Assembly: GCF_910592395.1 (NCBI RefSeq)
Contig: NC_088326.1
Location: 2,235,001 to 2,299,000, forward strand
Source: Lineus longissimus
Taxonomy: Eukaryota; Nemertea; Pilidiophora; Heteronemertea; Lineidae
Length of the DNA: 64,000 nt
Reading direction: 5' to 3'
Shown here: piece after piece, positions 11,701-24,400 of the stretch
How positions within the stretch are numbered: the first letter of the stretch is position 1
How the letters are laid out: every line of letters begins with the position of its first letter
Position numbers and translations under genes: made by a program
The notes under the pieces: model-generated
Databases searched by the model: none
Told to the model about the DNA's origin: nothing
Seen by the model: only the letters and a program-made list of their open reading frames with translations

Positions 11701-13380
11701 CGAAAGACACGTATGGTATACCCTCTTAATATCGACTCTATCTGATAGTGGTAGCTCTTGATCAATGAGTAAGGATAGTTTTTATCTATGCTGGCATGAA
11801 TGGAACAGAGGGGGACTTGGAAACGAATCGATGATCAGCTTTATGACGGTGCGAGTGCTATTCGAACATCGAAGTCAGAACTACTGTACCAGTTTGACAG
11901 CTCTGTCGCTAAGCCTTATCAGAACCGGCATCAACAACCCCTGGTGACTACTGACCAGCCATGCCTTCCCTGTGGATACCTTCAAAATTTCCCTTAACTA
12001 ATGTGTTTACTATAATAACACGCCCTGCTGGAGGTATATTAGCCGGTGATCCTTTGAGACATTGATATATATTGATTGTCAATCCGTTGAGGATTGAGTA
12101 GTTCCCTTATTATAGCTAGGACAATTAAGTGTTCATCTCACTGGAACCTCAACAGGACATACTCATTTTTATATCGCTTTCGCTGCTGTGCTACTCGGCT
12201 GTTAATTGCAGGTCATGTTATAGCTGAAGACGGATTGTCGCAACCTTGTCAGCTCCATGATTGTGACAATGCATATTTCGATCTTGGCAAGGAGAGTTAG
12301 CCTGTAATGAACTTTGCATTTCATACTAACGATAGTAGGAGGTAATTTCCGACTTCTTAACGGTTTCTCTAACTTTTTCCAGATTTATCCATCTAAAGTC
12401 CGACATTGTCCGACTTTTCCTGGTCGGAGTTCTAGAAAATCTGTAAAAAATACTAGGGCTTCCCAAAAAAGGGCATTAACAATGATTAAGGATCAAAGGC
12501 CTTTGTTGAATGGGGTTAATGAGCGAGGACTGGCCGTCATTGAGGACAATGTTAAACTGGCATGCCGAGGACCTTGTCCATGCCACACTTCCTAGGGCCT
12601 GCCCGGACCCCAACTATCTCGGAGGTTTATATGGCTGTAATGATATACCTTGCTGCAGATTGCTGTTTCGACCGCAATTTAGGACAATGAGGGCAGAGAA
12701 GGCACAACCTTCTGCAGCCTTATCACTAGTATCAGAACTAGTCCAACAACTCCAGTGACAACTGATTAGCTTTCCGACGGACACCTTTCCCCAGTCTCCG
12801 ATGAGGCATCACTATATTGATTGTCAGCCAGCTAGGGATTGAGCAGTGCCCCAAGGGCATCACGAGGGCGGCGTCCATGTCTCACTGGTACCCCAACTAG
12901 ACACCTACTCAGTTCGAGATTAATTTGCCTGTTGTGCTATCATGCTCGGCTGCGTACAGCTGGTCAGATTGCTGTTGATGGCAGATAGGTAGGACAACCT
13001 CTCGAATCCCAATCCCCCTCCCGCAGGACTCTCGATCACCTGTAAACTACTCGTTTTGATACCAATTTGGCTGTTGCAATATGATGCTTGGTTGATAGCT
13101 GGTTTCTGTTGAGAATGGACAGGTCACAACTTTGTGCAACCCCTGATTGTGACCAGGTACTCTCGACTAGGAAACCTAACCTGTGATAATCAAGCGTTAT
13201 GCAGATGGTACCATTGCCCTCACGTACAGTGGTCATCAAATCGTTGACTGAGATAATGTGAGGTGTCGCAGGGATAAACGTCACCCTATGGGCGACTTGA
13301 TATGAATGATTTATGTGATTGGCACCTACAAGGCTGCAAATAGTGCAAACATGATCTGATCGATGTGAAAGGCCGCACAT
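11701..13380. repeat. old, highly diverged tandem repeat tract
   Basis: Alignable phrases recur: 'attgattgtcaatccgttgaggattgag' at about 12070 and 'attgattgtcagccagctagggattgag' at about 12815; 'gctgtgctactcggctgttaattgcagg' (~12183), 'gttgtgctatcatgctcggctgcgtacagctgg' (~12930) and 'gctgttgcaatatgatgcttggttgatagctgg' (~13070). Each is followed by a 'gattgtgac' motif. The spacing is irregular, so an ancient array with indels is inferred. A D repeat (12346-12531) is embedded in it. Confidence 0.45.
12346..12531 (+). repeat. dispersed 'D' repeat, copy 1
   Basis: Starts 'ttccgacttcttaacgg' and continues through tttctctaactttttcc, multiple TCCGAC words and 'tactagggcttcccaaaa' to 'ggttaatgag'. 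Copies lie at 36371-36543 (same strand) and 15834-15908 (opposite strand, 5' part only). Non-coding. The 5'-anchored truncated copy shows no LINE or SINE hallmark. Confidence 0.7.
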
Positions 13381-13980
13381 GAATATTGTGCGAAAAAACT
13401 GATCGGAATACAGAATAGTGACTTGAGAAGATTGCGATCGGAAATGTCACGAGTTGGGTTGGTTTCGTGTGAGGGATCGCCATATGAATATTCATTTCTG
13501 TACTAGGAAATGTCTTCTTGTCATGAATGCTTTATCAGCAATGCATCAACTCGACTGGATAAACCTGAGAGATTGCTGGGTGGGGAAAAAGCTGATCAAA
13601 ATACGGGTTATAAAATCAGATTGAGTAAGAAATGCCGTGCCAGGCTTAACGTGGCGTCGTTTTTCTACCAGGGTTGTAATGATAAATGCATAGCAAGCCA
13701 GACTGCATATTACAGCAGCAGGTTATTGCACATGGAAAAACCCGATTACCTGGTCGTACTAAATATTTCAATTTGGGAAAATTAAGACCATATGTCACAT
13801 GTTTGGGTTAGAGACTGCCAGGTGAGAGAGTAAATCTGATCGCAATGCAGAATACCTCCATGATGATATGATCAAAAGTGTCATATCTAGGTGAGATGTC
13901 GTTATAAGGGGCAACACTACTTCAATATTCAAATAACGACATATAGTAGGGGTGAAATAAAGTAAACATGTACTCATTAG
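13381..13980. repeat. two diverged copies of a ~110-bp segment
   Basis: 'ctgatcggaatacagaatag' at about 13400 and 'ctgatcgcaatgcagaatac' at about 13837 open segments that remain alignable to 'catatgaatattcatttctg' and 'ttcaatattcaaataacg'. The ~435-bp spacing suggests an old duplication. Confidence 0.35.
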
Positions 13981-14695
13981 TATTCTGTTAGAAGTTGGAA
14001 CATTAGCTGAAGGTCATATGGCAGTTTCGAAGCAATGACATAACCTCTTGGGAGAAATGCCAATGAGTGGGGGATTCTGGGGTGAATACACACAAGGCCG
14101 TCATCAAGATTCACTGAGAAATTAGAATGTTAGCATCAGCGGCCAAACTCCACTTTGACCGAATGAACAAGTTTGATACGTTGATCTCGATTTTTGTAAA
14201 ACTATCTTGCACAGTATCTCCTTCATTGGCCAGTTAGCATCCTTGTGAATATAAGCACAAACAAGCAAAATTACTTTCCGACTGTCAAAAACGTTAGGAT
14301 TTTTTCATTTTGACGAATACATCTGTGGGATGCATAATATTTGTGTTGGCCTAACGGCTTTTTCAAAAGCTCAAAAAGCGTTATTGCGAAGAGTGCATTG
14401 TCGTAGGAGCGTGCCTTTGAAGCGTGTTCTGTTAGTTTTTGCATATATTTTAGTATTCATAGTAGGTAGTGCTCTATCTCTGGCGGTAAATAGCGACAAT
14501 GCCAGTACCGTTATTCCTTAATGGAACTGGTTGATCGAGTGCAGCAGTGCACCTAACGATAATTGTCTCTTAGCAGGGTTGTGTCTTGAATAATGAAATG
14601 CACAGACGTTTATTGGCAAATTCTGTTCCCTCTCCTCAGAAAAACTGCTTTGTTCAACATTTTCTGTTCAAATCATTTAGACCTCATGCAAAGAA
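13981..14695. other. no recognised feature
   Basis: No repeat or coding signal recognised. Confidence 0.45.
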
Positions 14696-14762
14696 GTAAG
14701 CTAGCTTGCAGAGGATGATGAGCTAGCTAGCGGAGAGGATGATGAGCTAACTAGCAAGGGAT
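14696..14762. repeat. short tandem repeat based on AGCTAGC and GAGGATGATGAGCTA
   Basis: The phrase 'gaggatgatgagcta' occurs twice, and 'agctagc'-type palindromes occur four times, within ~65 bp. Confidence 0.6.
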
Positions 14763-15833
14763 GAGACACAATTTTAAGGTTCTTTCTTAACTTTTCCCGA
14801 GCCAAGTTGGTTTTCCCACTCAAAAGAGATTGCTATCTCCGCGAACACTGAGACTATCTAAAGGGAAAGAATACGTTGATTCCGGGGATGAGCCACGTCT
14901 TACGGTCAATAACATTAAGTAGATATATGGGCATCTAGGATTACAAGAAAGCATTTGCCTCGATTTCTTGACTCCTACATTCGGTTAGCTACCATTAAAT
15001 AGTTACTTCAGAAACGTAAATAATGGCCCACTCTAAGACTTATGTTAGCAATTTGGGAATTGGCGAATGGGTCCGAGCCAAAAGTGTTGCTGATCGTGGA
15101 AGCGGATAAGAGAGGTTTCCCTGTACGATATAGCTTCCTTCGAGTAGCTACGGTAAAACCAGCAGTTACATGACTAGTATAACCATGTCATACACGACAA
15201 AAATGATCAGGGCAGTATTTCTTCTTAAGGATATATTGAGCATAAACTTACGTGACTTGTTTCATGAGCACCAATAGCCATAGCGTTCTTTGCTGTCAGG
15301 GGATTCAGTTTTCAAGGTCGAAACACAACGTAAGTTGTGTGTGAAGTATCATAGTAATTTGGTTCAGGGCTGCCCAACTGACATTTATCAAGATTTTCAA
15401 TTGTTTGAAAGTGTGCTGTTACATGTATACATACCAGTCCCAAGTGCATTTGTCAATGCCTAGGTTGTAGATAGTATGAAACGTGGATTCATATGCATGC
15501 AAAATGCGTCTTTATAATTTGACATATATCTTCTTCATGAAAGACTAGGTGTCTGCCCTAAAAAGTGAATGCGTTAACTTGATTCAGACTGGCCTTGTAT
15601 AGACAATCTGCGGCCTTTGATATCATGCCGATAGAAACTGCTCCCCTTAACAATGAGCGGATTAGCTCAGATAAATGGGAAGCATGGCATGAATCCCTTG
15701 GCCGAGACCAGAAAATATACTCCCAGTGACAGGCGGATATTGGCTGCCGTACTTGCATTGACCCCGCAATAACCTTTTGATGTGTCGATCCGCGATGAAT
15801 ACTAGCCGTTGCTTTTGACTTCCAAATCTCCAT
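14763..15833. other. no recognised feature
   Basis: Two overlapping minus-strand frames at 15558-15874 are of chance length and run into the D repeat. Otherwise empty. Confidence 0.45.
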
Positions 15834-15908
15834 AAGTCGGATAATGTCGGACTTTGGTCGGATAAATCAGGCAAAAGTTAGAGAAATCGTTAAGAGGTCG
15901 TAAAACGC
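15834..15908 (-). repeat. dispersed 'D' repeat, copy 2 (truncated)
   Basis: Reverse complement of the first ~75 bp of the D repeat: on the minus strand it reads 'cctcttaacgatttctctaac' then 'gatttatccgaccaaagtccgac'. The rest of the unit is missing. Confidence 0.6.
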
Positions 15909-16408
15909 CTCTTATGTTTCGCATCAAATGATGATCATGATGAAGTCTGCTCAGTCAGAAATTGACATCCTTTTTAGCAGCCTGTCTATGACTTATTGAG
16001 TAAAGCGAGACGGATAGCATTTATAACAAATCGTCTCGTTACAAGTTTCCATTGCAAAACAAATATTGATGAAAAAATCAAATTAAAAAAAACTGCTTTT
16101 AACCTATCAAGTACACAAGTACTCAGTTTTATTCACGAACATTGTGCTTACGGGCTTTGTCATCATCGACAATATCTTCTGTAACAATGCCATTTCGTAT
16201 ACTTATGTTTTTAACAATACTACACATCTCATGGAAACTAAAATAGCCTTGGGATCAGAAGAAAAAGACAATACGCCAAAGCCATATCTCATGGAAACTA
16301 CAACAGCCTTCGGACTAGAAAATAAATGCTACGAAGGTCGTCTTACCAATTAAAAGCTCTTGATAGTGTGGCATATTGGCGAAGTTGAATGAATGAAATC
16401 AGATAATA
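15909..16408. other. no recognised feature
   Basis: A short direct repeat of 'tctcatggaaactaaa/caacagccttgggat' at about 16228 and 16287. Nothing else. Confidence 0.4.
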
Positions 16409-16446
16409 TGATTTGATTTGATTTGATTTGATATGATATGATATAG
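16409..16446. repeat. microsatellite, (GATTT)n grading into (GATAT)n
   Basis: Pure pentanucleotide runs on sight: four GATTT units followed by three GATAT units. Confidence 0.85.
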
Positions 16447-17264
16447 AAAATAATAGTACGATGAAACAGACAAATTATACCGGTACAGATACAGGTAACA
16501 TTCGGGAAGACCGAAATTGGAATAAAAAACAAATTGTTCAAGGCTATGGGTAACCTTCTACATTCCTGATAATATCCGATAACATCTTCGGATGTACTTT
16601 TTTCCCAGTGCAACGCACTCTGCGCTCTTGGCGAGGTAGAATTAGTTGGCTGTATCAAAAACGTATACGAAAAAAAATATACATGAAAGGGCTTGTGGCG
16701 GTGGAAATCTTTTGGTGAAAATAATGTGATTGGTGAAAAAAGTCAACACATATACACCTCTGTTGAAAAAAGGTCGTCGAAACCTATATTGGTTAGGGGT
16801 TAGACGGCAAAAGCATGTTCGCTCTTGATCAAGCGAGGTCGCATTTCACTTGGTTGAAAAAAAGCCAGCAGCAATTGGCGGTGTTTCCCTGTTGCGAAAA
16901 TAATAGGACTTTGCATTTGGGGGGAAATGTGGTATAAAATGCCAACACCTTGTGAAAATACCAAGAAGAGGAAGCGGGAGGAAAGGAAAGGAAAGCAAAA
17001 GGGACGAAGAAACTACAGGGAACGAAAAATTAATTTTACAAAAAGGCGGCATCACAATTATGTTTCCAGACACTCTCACCATTAGCCACGTTAGCCACCT
17101 GCACAAGCCAGCAGTGGTAAAGAAGAAACGCACAGGAGATTGAAGACATTACTTCAGATGACTGCACACCCACAAGTGATCAGGTCGTTAATTTGTTGCG
17201 GATTCGGATATCAGCTTATGTTGTGATCACTCTGGCGGGTTGATGAGCACGGTGCTGGCTGGTT
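16447..17264. other. no recognised feature
   Basis: Short frames on both strands at 16350-16658 and 16846-17143. No family recognised. Confidence 0.4.
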
Positions 17265-17390
17265 GTACAGGCGCTGGCTTGCTGACGAGAGCAGCGGTGC
17301 GGCGCATGGCGGGGGCAGCGAAGCGGCGTCGCTTGGTTTACTCTAGCGGGCTATCATTATTTTGGCGGGGCAGCGAAGCGGCGTGAAGGT
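17265..17390. repeat. GC-rich patch with a duplicated 20-bp phrase
   Basis: GGCGGGGGCAGCGAAGCGGC near 17308 recurs one base shorter (GGCGGGGCAGCGAAGCGGC) near 17364, in a CpG-rich context unlike the flanks. The origin is unknown. Confidence 0.5.
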
Positions 17391-18549
17391 CCATTGACGA
17401 ACTCATTGATTTTCATTAGCAGTATTGGTGATGGTGTTATTGCCAAATGTTCATCTCGAACCGATCTTGCTAACAATATTAAGACGGCCATTCTAGTACT
17501 AGTAACAATAAGGGTTGTGGCACAATATTAGTAACTCAACAATATGTTACGAAAGAAACCAGCTATATTCACATGGACAGTTTATTTTCTCAAGTCAACC
17601 CAAACGACATCAGCAACTAGAGTCGCAATCATTTCGCAACACGTATAAGCTATTGACATGTCGGTCCACAAGACACCCGGAATCCGTGATGTTAATTGCA
17701 ACCCCCTAATTAGATTGTGTAGTCATTATTCTGCCATTGATGTTGTAGAGCTTCATACTATGAAGTAGCCTGTCAATAAGGGTCTTCAGCATACAGCCTG
17801 TCGGTATTCATAATGACTCCTGGGGCGGAGAGAAGCCAGAGCTTGTCCCTTCGGGAACTTGCTGTGTTCCCCGGTTTTGCCTCGACATTGGTGTCTGCGG
17901 GCCATAATAATATTGTTGTCGCATGTCCTGGTGGGAACAGTCATGTAGGATGTGGACAGCTGTCTCGCATTGGCATGCTATTATGCATTATACTCCACTT
18001 CGTCTACCTTCCCTCGCACAGGCACGTGAAGATCAAGCGCAAGAGCCCCACTGACAACGTATCAAATTGATGAGTGTTGTTAGGAGGGCTGGCTTTTGAT
18101 CTTCCTGTGCCTGTGCCAACGTAACCTCCAGTAGCTAGATAGATATATAGATACCGATCCCGCTTGCCTCGTGGTTAAGGCGTGAACGGAAGATCGAAGG
18201 AACCTTTTTCCGATGCGGCAGGTGCTAGTTAAATATAGGGTACAAATTGCCTTTTCGTCAGGCGCCTGGCCTTGAAGAAATGATCGAATTTGGAAGTAAA
18301 ACGTGTCTCATAGGCAAAAGCTGGTTGTCCCTTTCAGTAGGGGTGGCACTGTAATGAACAAACTTCAGGCGGATGGAGCCTTAAACAACCTTCGCTAACT
18401 ACATGTATGTCTATAAACAGCTTCTGCTGTTTCGTATTCCGGCTGGCATCGTCTTATTATACTTTCCCTCCATCACCCCGTTGGGTACCATCCATATCTC
18501 TGGTAATATCGCTGAATTGGCACGAAATATGGACACTTTAGAAGTGTTA
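17391..18549. other. no recognised feature
   Basis: 17813-18070 has an 85-codon ATG frame in a locally GC-richer stretch (MTPGAERSQSLSLRELAV...). An imperfect 16-bp inverted pair (GGCACGTGAAGATCAA / TTGATCTTCCTGTGCC) lies at about 18020 and 18095. Neither is enough for a gene or element call. Confidence 0.4.
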
Positions 18550-19210
18550 TAATGGATTGCTTGGCCTCGAGGAATACTTAAATAGGGCGAGAGTGTTGGT
18601 GTACACACTCACTAGACACTCGAAAGTGGTGAAGTTTATTAGATTTGCGTCGTGACAAGTCTTAGACAGGATTTTGAAGGGATGAAAAATATATAAAAAC
18701 GCATCCACCTGTGGCATGAAAATGAAGAAGAAAATAAATCAAATATGCCATTTAGATGTAGGTATCGGTCTATGTCAAGAAAATTATTTCATAAGTTATT
18801 TAGGTTATTTGAGTTTATTTAAGAGTCTGTCAAGCTCTACCTCCAATGCATTTTTATCACTTTTTCTTTAAGATTTATGTTTGCGCGGCGTAGCCACACT
18901 TTAGAATTATGAGAATGTGTTTTTTTGAGTCCGATGGAATACTTAACTGGGGAGAGAGTGTCTGTACAGACACTCGAACTCCTGATGACGTTGCTTTGGT
19001 TTTTGTCTGGACGTGTTATGAATGATGTATGCCGAAACGTTTGTCTTACCAAGGTTTTTCATGTCATTTTTAGGTAAGTGTTGATAGAGAGCCACACTTA
19101 AGACAGAACTGGTTGCTGACGAGCCTAAAGAAATACTAAACTGGTAGAGATCTGTGTATAGGAGCTCGCACTTACAGTGATGTATGGCCGTTTTTTGCCG
19201 GGATATGTCT
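18550..19210. repeat. old diverged tandem repeat, three units
   Basis: Units begin 'gaggaatacttaaatagggcg' (~18569), 'gatggaatacttaactgggg' (~18932) and 'aaagaaatactaaactggta' (~19125). Each is followed by 'agagtgt.tgtac..acactc'-type sequence, and units 2 and 3 by a 'gtatg-cc' motif. Spacing is uneven (~363 and ~193 bp). Confidence 0.45.
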
Positions 19211-19400
19211 TAACTCTAAATAGTGTGTGTTCTATCTGACTGATATATTCAGATACCTTTTTTCTGCAGAGCCTACAGCCACAGTCGACTACCTGAATGT
19301 ACGAAAGGGTCTGGCTGTTCGAAACAAATGTATTCACTATCGCTGACGTTGACTTAACAGGGCGTTATCTCCTACTTTCAAGCCCTTTAGACTTAACGCC

Positions 19401-19939
19401 AAGCGTCAGTGACAAAACTTATATTGAACAACCAGTCCCTACATGTAAATAGTTTCAGTGAATCAAGAACCGATCTCTAACTGGGCACTTGTACCGTCCA
19501 TGCAAAGTGTTGACTATATGTGTTATTTTAAGCGGATAAGCGTCAGTGACAAAACTTATATTGAATAACCAGGCCCAACATGTAAATAGTTTCAGTGAAT
19601 CAAGAACCGATCTCTAACGTGGGCACTTGTACCGTCCATGCAAAGTGTTGACTCTTTGTGTTATTTTAAGCGGATAAGCGTCAGTGACAAAACTTATATT
19701 GAATAACCAGGCCCTACATGTCAATAGTTTCAGTTTCAGTGAATCAGGAACCGAGCTCTATCGTGGGTATGTTCCCAGCGTCCCTGAGGTTAACGAACAT
19801 CCCTCAAGAGACCTGGTGCCGTAGACGAATTGAGTTAACCCTATGAACACGGTGAAGCCTACCTTTTAAGGGCTTCACGGTACAGGTACTTGTACCGTCC
19901 ATACAAAGTGTTGACTTTGTGTGTTATTTCAAGCGGATG
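19401..19939 (+). repeat. 137-bp tandem array, three units, the last interrupted
   Basis: The word GCGTCAGTGACAAAACTTAT starts at 19403, 19540 and 19678 (periods 137 and 138). Units share 'ccgatctctaac', 'cttgtaccgtccat' and 'tgttattttaagcggat'. The units are close to identical, so the array is recent. The third unit carries a ~120-bp insertion at about 19768-19886. No coding content. Confidence 0.85.
19768..19886. mobile_element. ~120-bp insertion inside the third 137-bp unit
   Basis: Units 1 and 2 read continuously from 'gtggg' to 'cacttgtaccg'. In unit 3, ~120 bp of unrelated sequence (beginning 'tatgttcccagcgtcc', ending 'cttcacggtacaggt') separates them. GGTA borders both junctions and may be a short target duplication. 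No inverted termini are clear and no other copy occurs in the window. Confidence 0.5.
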
Positions 19940-20991
19940 AGAAATAACGCATCGTATCTCGAAGTGTAGTTATCTGTCACGACATTGTTGTTGTTAATTT
20001 TCATGTTATTGAGTTGTGCCTAATAGTTTTATTTTTAGCGGTGTCTCGCCGAGTGCTTGGGTATAATGTATTGATAGTATCCGTAGAGAATATCAGGACT
20101 GGGCGATATGACCGTATGGAATATTGAAAGTACATGTGGCACCAATTTACTGTAGATTTTCGCGAGTGGATATGACTTCCTTGACGACGTGCATTATTGC
20201 CTACATGTTGATAGAGCCCTCCGTATAAAATCAACTTTGCAATACCGACGAGTCATAACAGAGTATGCAACATATCAAGTCGACAGATAAAATGCACTGT
20301 GTAGTCAAGTGACAATATCAAGTTCTTGATCGAATATCATTTTGGTATCATATGTAAAAAGAACATCACGAACGTATAAAATTGTAAGCGAGAGTAATAT
20401 TTTTAAAGTTATTTCGAGATGTGATTTGACATGTATTGCGAATTTTTACATTCTTAAGTGGAAATAATGCCATAGTCTCTTGCTATGTTCACAATAAAGT
20501 TGTCACTAGACCTGCTTTAAAACCCAACCATTTTGGAGCAGCAGCATAAAATAATGAAAAATTCGGACATAGTGCTTCTTCTATAGACTGGCATGGTTGC
20601 TTGTTCAACATAGGCGTAACTATGGTGTAACTCATGTTGTGATTTTCTTCGTCAAATAATCACTTTTGGCATTAAATCTTCTTCCCTCCTTCTAGTCAAC
20701 AACACACACTTGTAATCAGTCCGAACTGTCTCAAATCAGTTTTCGTAGAATGTTGTTCCAGATTCGACTTAACATCTGGAAAGAGGGAAAATCATTGTAA
20801 CCAGTTCGATCATCAGCTGAGTGTGGTTATCCGCCTTCGTGTCACCATTTGCATCACTTACTATTCCAATACTAAGCCATTGTTGCTCTAAGTATCCTCT
20901 CCTTTGCAACTGGTTTGTAATGCTATCTGTTGACATTGTTTTTTACTCGGATCAAGCACTTGTTGATGTGGTTTGCAGCTGTGATGTTCAC
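19940..20991. other. no recognised feature
   Basis: Nothing recognised beyond short chance frames. Confidence 0.5.
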
Positions 20992-21404
20992 ACTGTCAAA
21001 TTATGCCCAGATGAGGGCCAGTTCTTAATGCGAGATGTTAGAGTGGGGCAGTAGATAAACCCAAGTCTGAAATGAACATGAGCCAATTTAGACCAGTCGC
21101 TACAATAAACAACGCGAATTTTTAGTTCCAGCCTCACCCGAAATCCATCCCATTTTCCATCTTTGTTCGTTTTGAAATGACAATGAAGGGGAAATGCTAC
21201 TGTCAAATTATGCCCAGATGAGGACCAGTTCTTAGTGCGAGATGTTAGAGTGGGGCAGTGGATAAACCCAAGTCTGAAATGAACATGAGCCAATTTAGAC
21301 CAGTCGCTACAATATACAACTCGAATTTTTAGTTCTAGCCTCACCCGAAATCCATCCCATTTCCATCTTTGTTCGTTTTTAAATGACAATGGAGGGGAAA
21401 TGCT
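20992..21404. repeat. tandem duplication of 207 bp
   Basis: ACTGTCAAATTATGCCCAGA starts at 20992 and again at 21199. The two units align over their full length with only a handful of substitutions and one single-base gap in a T run. A 133-codon minus-strand frame spans both copies, but only because 207 is a multiple of three. I do not regard it as a gene. Confidence 0.85.
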
Positions 21405-24400
21405 ACCTTTACCTGACCTCTACAGCCAAGCAGATTGTAGTGTTAGTAATTTACAAACCTCCAGCTTGACCAACGTGACATCCAAGTCAATACCATACTT
21501 ATGAGCTCACCGTAAACTCCACTAAGCCGATTGGTACATGTCCAGTGGTCAATCTCCCTAATGCGACTCTCATCTTCTAAATTGTCTTGACTTCCTAATT
21601 CTTATGACTTGGGTTGGTCGGCATGGTCGTCGTGTTAGACAAGGAATCAACAGCTAAATCCTTACAGCTATACACTGTAAAACCGACAATCAACTGGAGT
21701 GTACAGTAATTGATTGTCCAATGTTCATTTTTTATGCGTTATTATTGACTTGAGATCCTGGGACATCGTCGTGAAAGCTGTGCACAGAAAGCTGTATTGG
21801 TACAAGATCTGCATACAGATGGCCGGATTGGAAAATGAGAGATAGGTCGGTCGGCCATTTTGAGCTTCTTTCGACTAATCAAAGCGATTTCTTTTTCGCC
21901 TTTAATGATGAAGAACTGTACATCGCTGAACTGTACATGTTTAAAAATGGCCGCCATGAACGATGAGAACCGATTCACTCATTTTGTTCGGCGGCCATCT
22001 TGTGAGGAGATCGTGCTACAATCTATAGAGGGCACTGCGCAGCTCTTTTCCCATTGACATCGCAGAAGTCCACTATACAGTAAGTTTGCCGTACTTCGGT
22101 TACAATGCCGAGAAGAATACAATATCAGAGGAGAGATTATATCGCTTGTGTTATATGTATAGCTCCTGCCACTGTGAAATTAATATAACATTGACTTTCG
22201 ATGACCTTTTCTGATGTCTGCCCGCGCCACTGATGTCCAACACAACATCTTGACACGCACTAAATCCACTTCTAATATAATCTACGCGGTCCAGAGACTG
22301 CAATCGACTCGAGTGTAATTTGAAGCTGACAGACATACTCCCAAATGGGTCTTTGACCATCTTGTCCATCATTGCGAGCCATGTTTACAAACTCTCTCCG
22401 CAGATAACATCATAATCTAAATATCTCTTGGCGTGGGTCTTCAAAGCACGCAATTACAGGGCAACGGACGAAATTATACCAACAGTAAAGAGCACGGCTG
22501 TAATCATGTGCGACTTCTAATTACATCATTAGGGTTGATTCTAGCGGAGGAGGATAGACTTTCGAGTGTCTAGACCACAGGAAGTATGTCACCGTAGATA
22601 ACAGGAGTGGTTGTCTCTTAGGTTTTCTTTGAATTCACCCATGTTACTAAAAGGAGTGGGCGGTTTTTTACACTACTTTGCCAACGTTTCCTAACTATTT
22701 TTCTGAAAGTGTTTGGCGCTTTTCCAATTTTGTTTCAACTCTTAAAGAGTAGAAATTCATTTTTTTCGGTATTCACGGCACGCACAGCTCATGACATATT
22801 AAGTGGGAAATTGTATTTTCAAAAACGACCTCGTTTTGGCGATTTTTGAAAAATAGCCAAAGTAACGCATATCCGTAAGGGCGCGGTGCACTCGTCTTTG
22901 GACTTAAGGGCCTGGTTAAAGCAGTGTTGGCCTAAGCTGCTCGAGTATAGGTTTGTCGGCTGACGGATGATGATAATCACAAGGAAGGTTCACGATAAAT
23001 GGTCCATATCGCAAACGTCACGCGACGCTCCTTTGTAATCACACCCTTTTAGAAAGAGCCTCGCCAGAATCTGCCCGAGTCGGATGCTTTTTATCTATCA
23101 TTACCACATGTTCGCCTTGAGGTCATCTGTGAGCATAGATTTCCGTCGCATGCGTCAAGCACTTTGGTGAATGTGGATCTTGACAGTATTGTAAGCCTGG
23201 CCAAATTAGTCCATGAGCCAGACTCCACAATGTTATTGGATTCAATTCATTGGATTGGATTTTTTTGGATTTGTACCACTTTGGGAAGTAAAGGCCACTG
23301 TGATTTTTTACTACTTATTTACTAGGTCTATAGTTTCAGAAAATTTTTGAAGTCAAAGCTAGATCCACAGCTAAATTGTAAAAATCGGCCTTTGAATGCA
23401 GGCATGCGCGTTTGAATTTGTTGAAAATTGAGGATTAAATTTTGGGTTAGAGTAATAAAAAATGTTGGGTAAATCGTTAGAGGATAGCAGGAGATCGTTG
23501 AATTGAAGGCATTTGTGTGTGCACAGATTATTTATGATGCAACTCGAAAATACGTGACCTATATTGACTGGCAATCAACCATGTTGATGGATTGGCTCTG
23601 CTTTCAGTCAAAAGTTTAAAATTAATTACTTGGGACGTTACACTGGCCGAGCCTGTTCGGTTTAACAGCTAATTAATGTGGCTAGAATTTACTTCTAAAT
23701 TTATCTTTTACTGCTTTATCTTGTTGGCCATTATCCAGGTTTACTTAATGATTAATCACAAAATAAGACTCGAATCCCTGATATTAAGCTCCCGTTGCAA
23801 TGATTTGCAAATTAATTTGGCGAGAAAGTGTTATGTTTCATTATTTTGTCATCAGGAAACTTTCAAATGTTGTCTTTCTATTCACGCCAAGATTACACTT
23901 GAAGAAAACGAAAGATGTGGCTTACAACTCGGGTGAGTCTGTATAAGGCTTTATCCCTTGATATCAGAATGCACTGTTTATTGCAATTTAATCATGTTTC
24001 GATACTCCTATTTGGAGAAGAAGTCACGGTCCTTCTGAAAGTAATTTTTATAAGAAAATTCAAAATATCTCTTGCTCTTATTAACCCTTTAATGAACTAG
24101 GCAAAGTTTGATTGCCTCCTCCAAGAACTTATCTCACAATATTTTAACTAGTATTTTATTGAATCATACCAAGAGCTATCATTGTCATCAAACAGAATGT
24201 TAGGACTTTTAGTTTATGGGAACACTAACTCCTGTTACACCAGTTTAAGAATAACCCACGATCTACTGCCTTCACTTGCAGAAGCATGAACGTGTGAACC
24301 GGCAGAATGTCACATCTTTCCCCTCAGATTTAGTATCGAAAGAATATAATTGGTAATATGAAGATTGCAAATGGAGTAATGGTAGATGTAATGTAATCAC

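Noticed and set aside
18160-18240. Second tRNA-derived SINE ('cctcgtggttaagg')
   Set aside because: Only a weak A-box resemblance, with no B box at the right distance.
18975-19045. Hammerhead ribozyme (CTGATGA ... GAAAC)
   Set aside because: CCTGATGACG and CCGAAACG are both present, but the ~45-bp segment between them does not form stem II and the flanks do not pair.
20988-21389. 133-codon minus-strand frame
   Set aside because: Produced by a 207-bp (69-codon) tandem duplication of a short open stretch. No recognisable protein.
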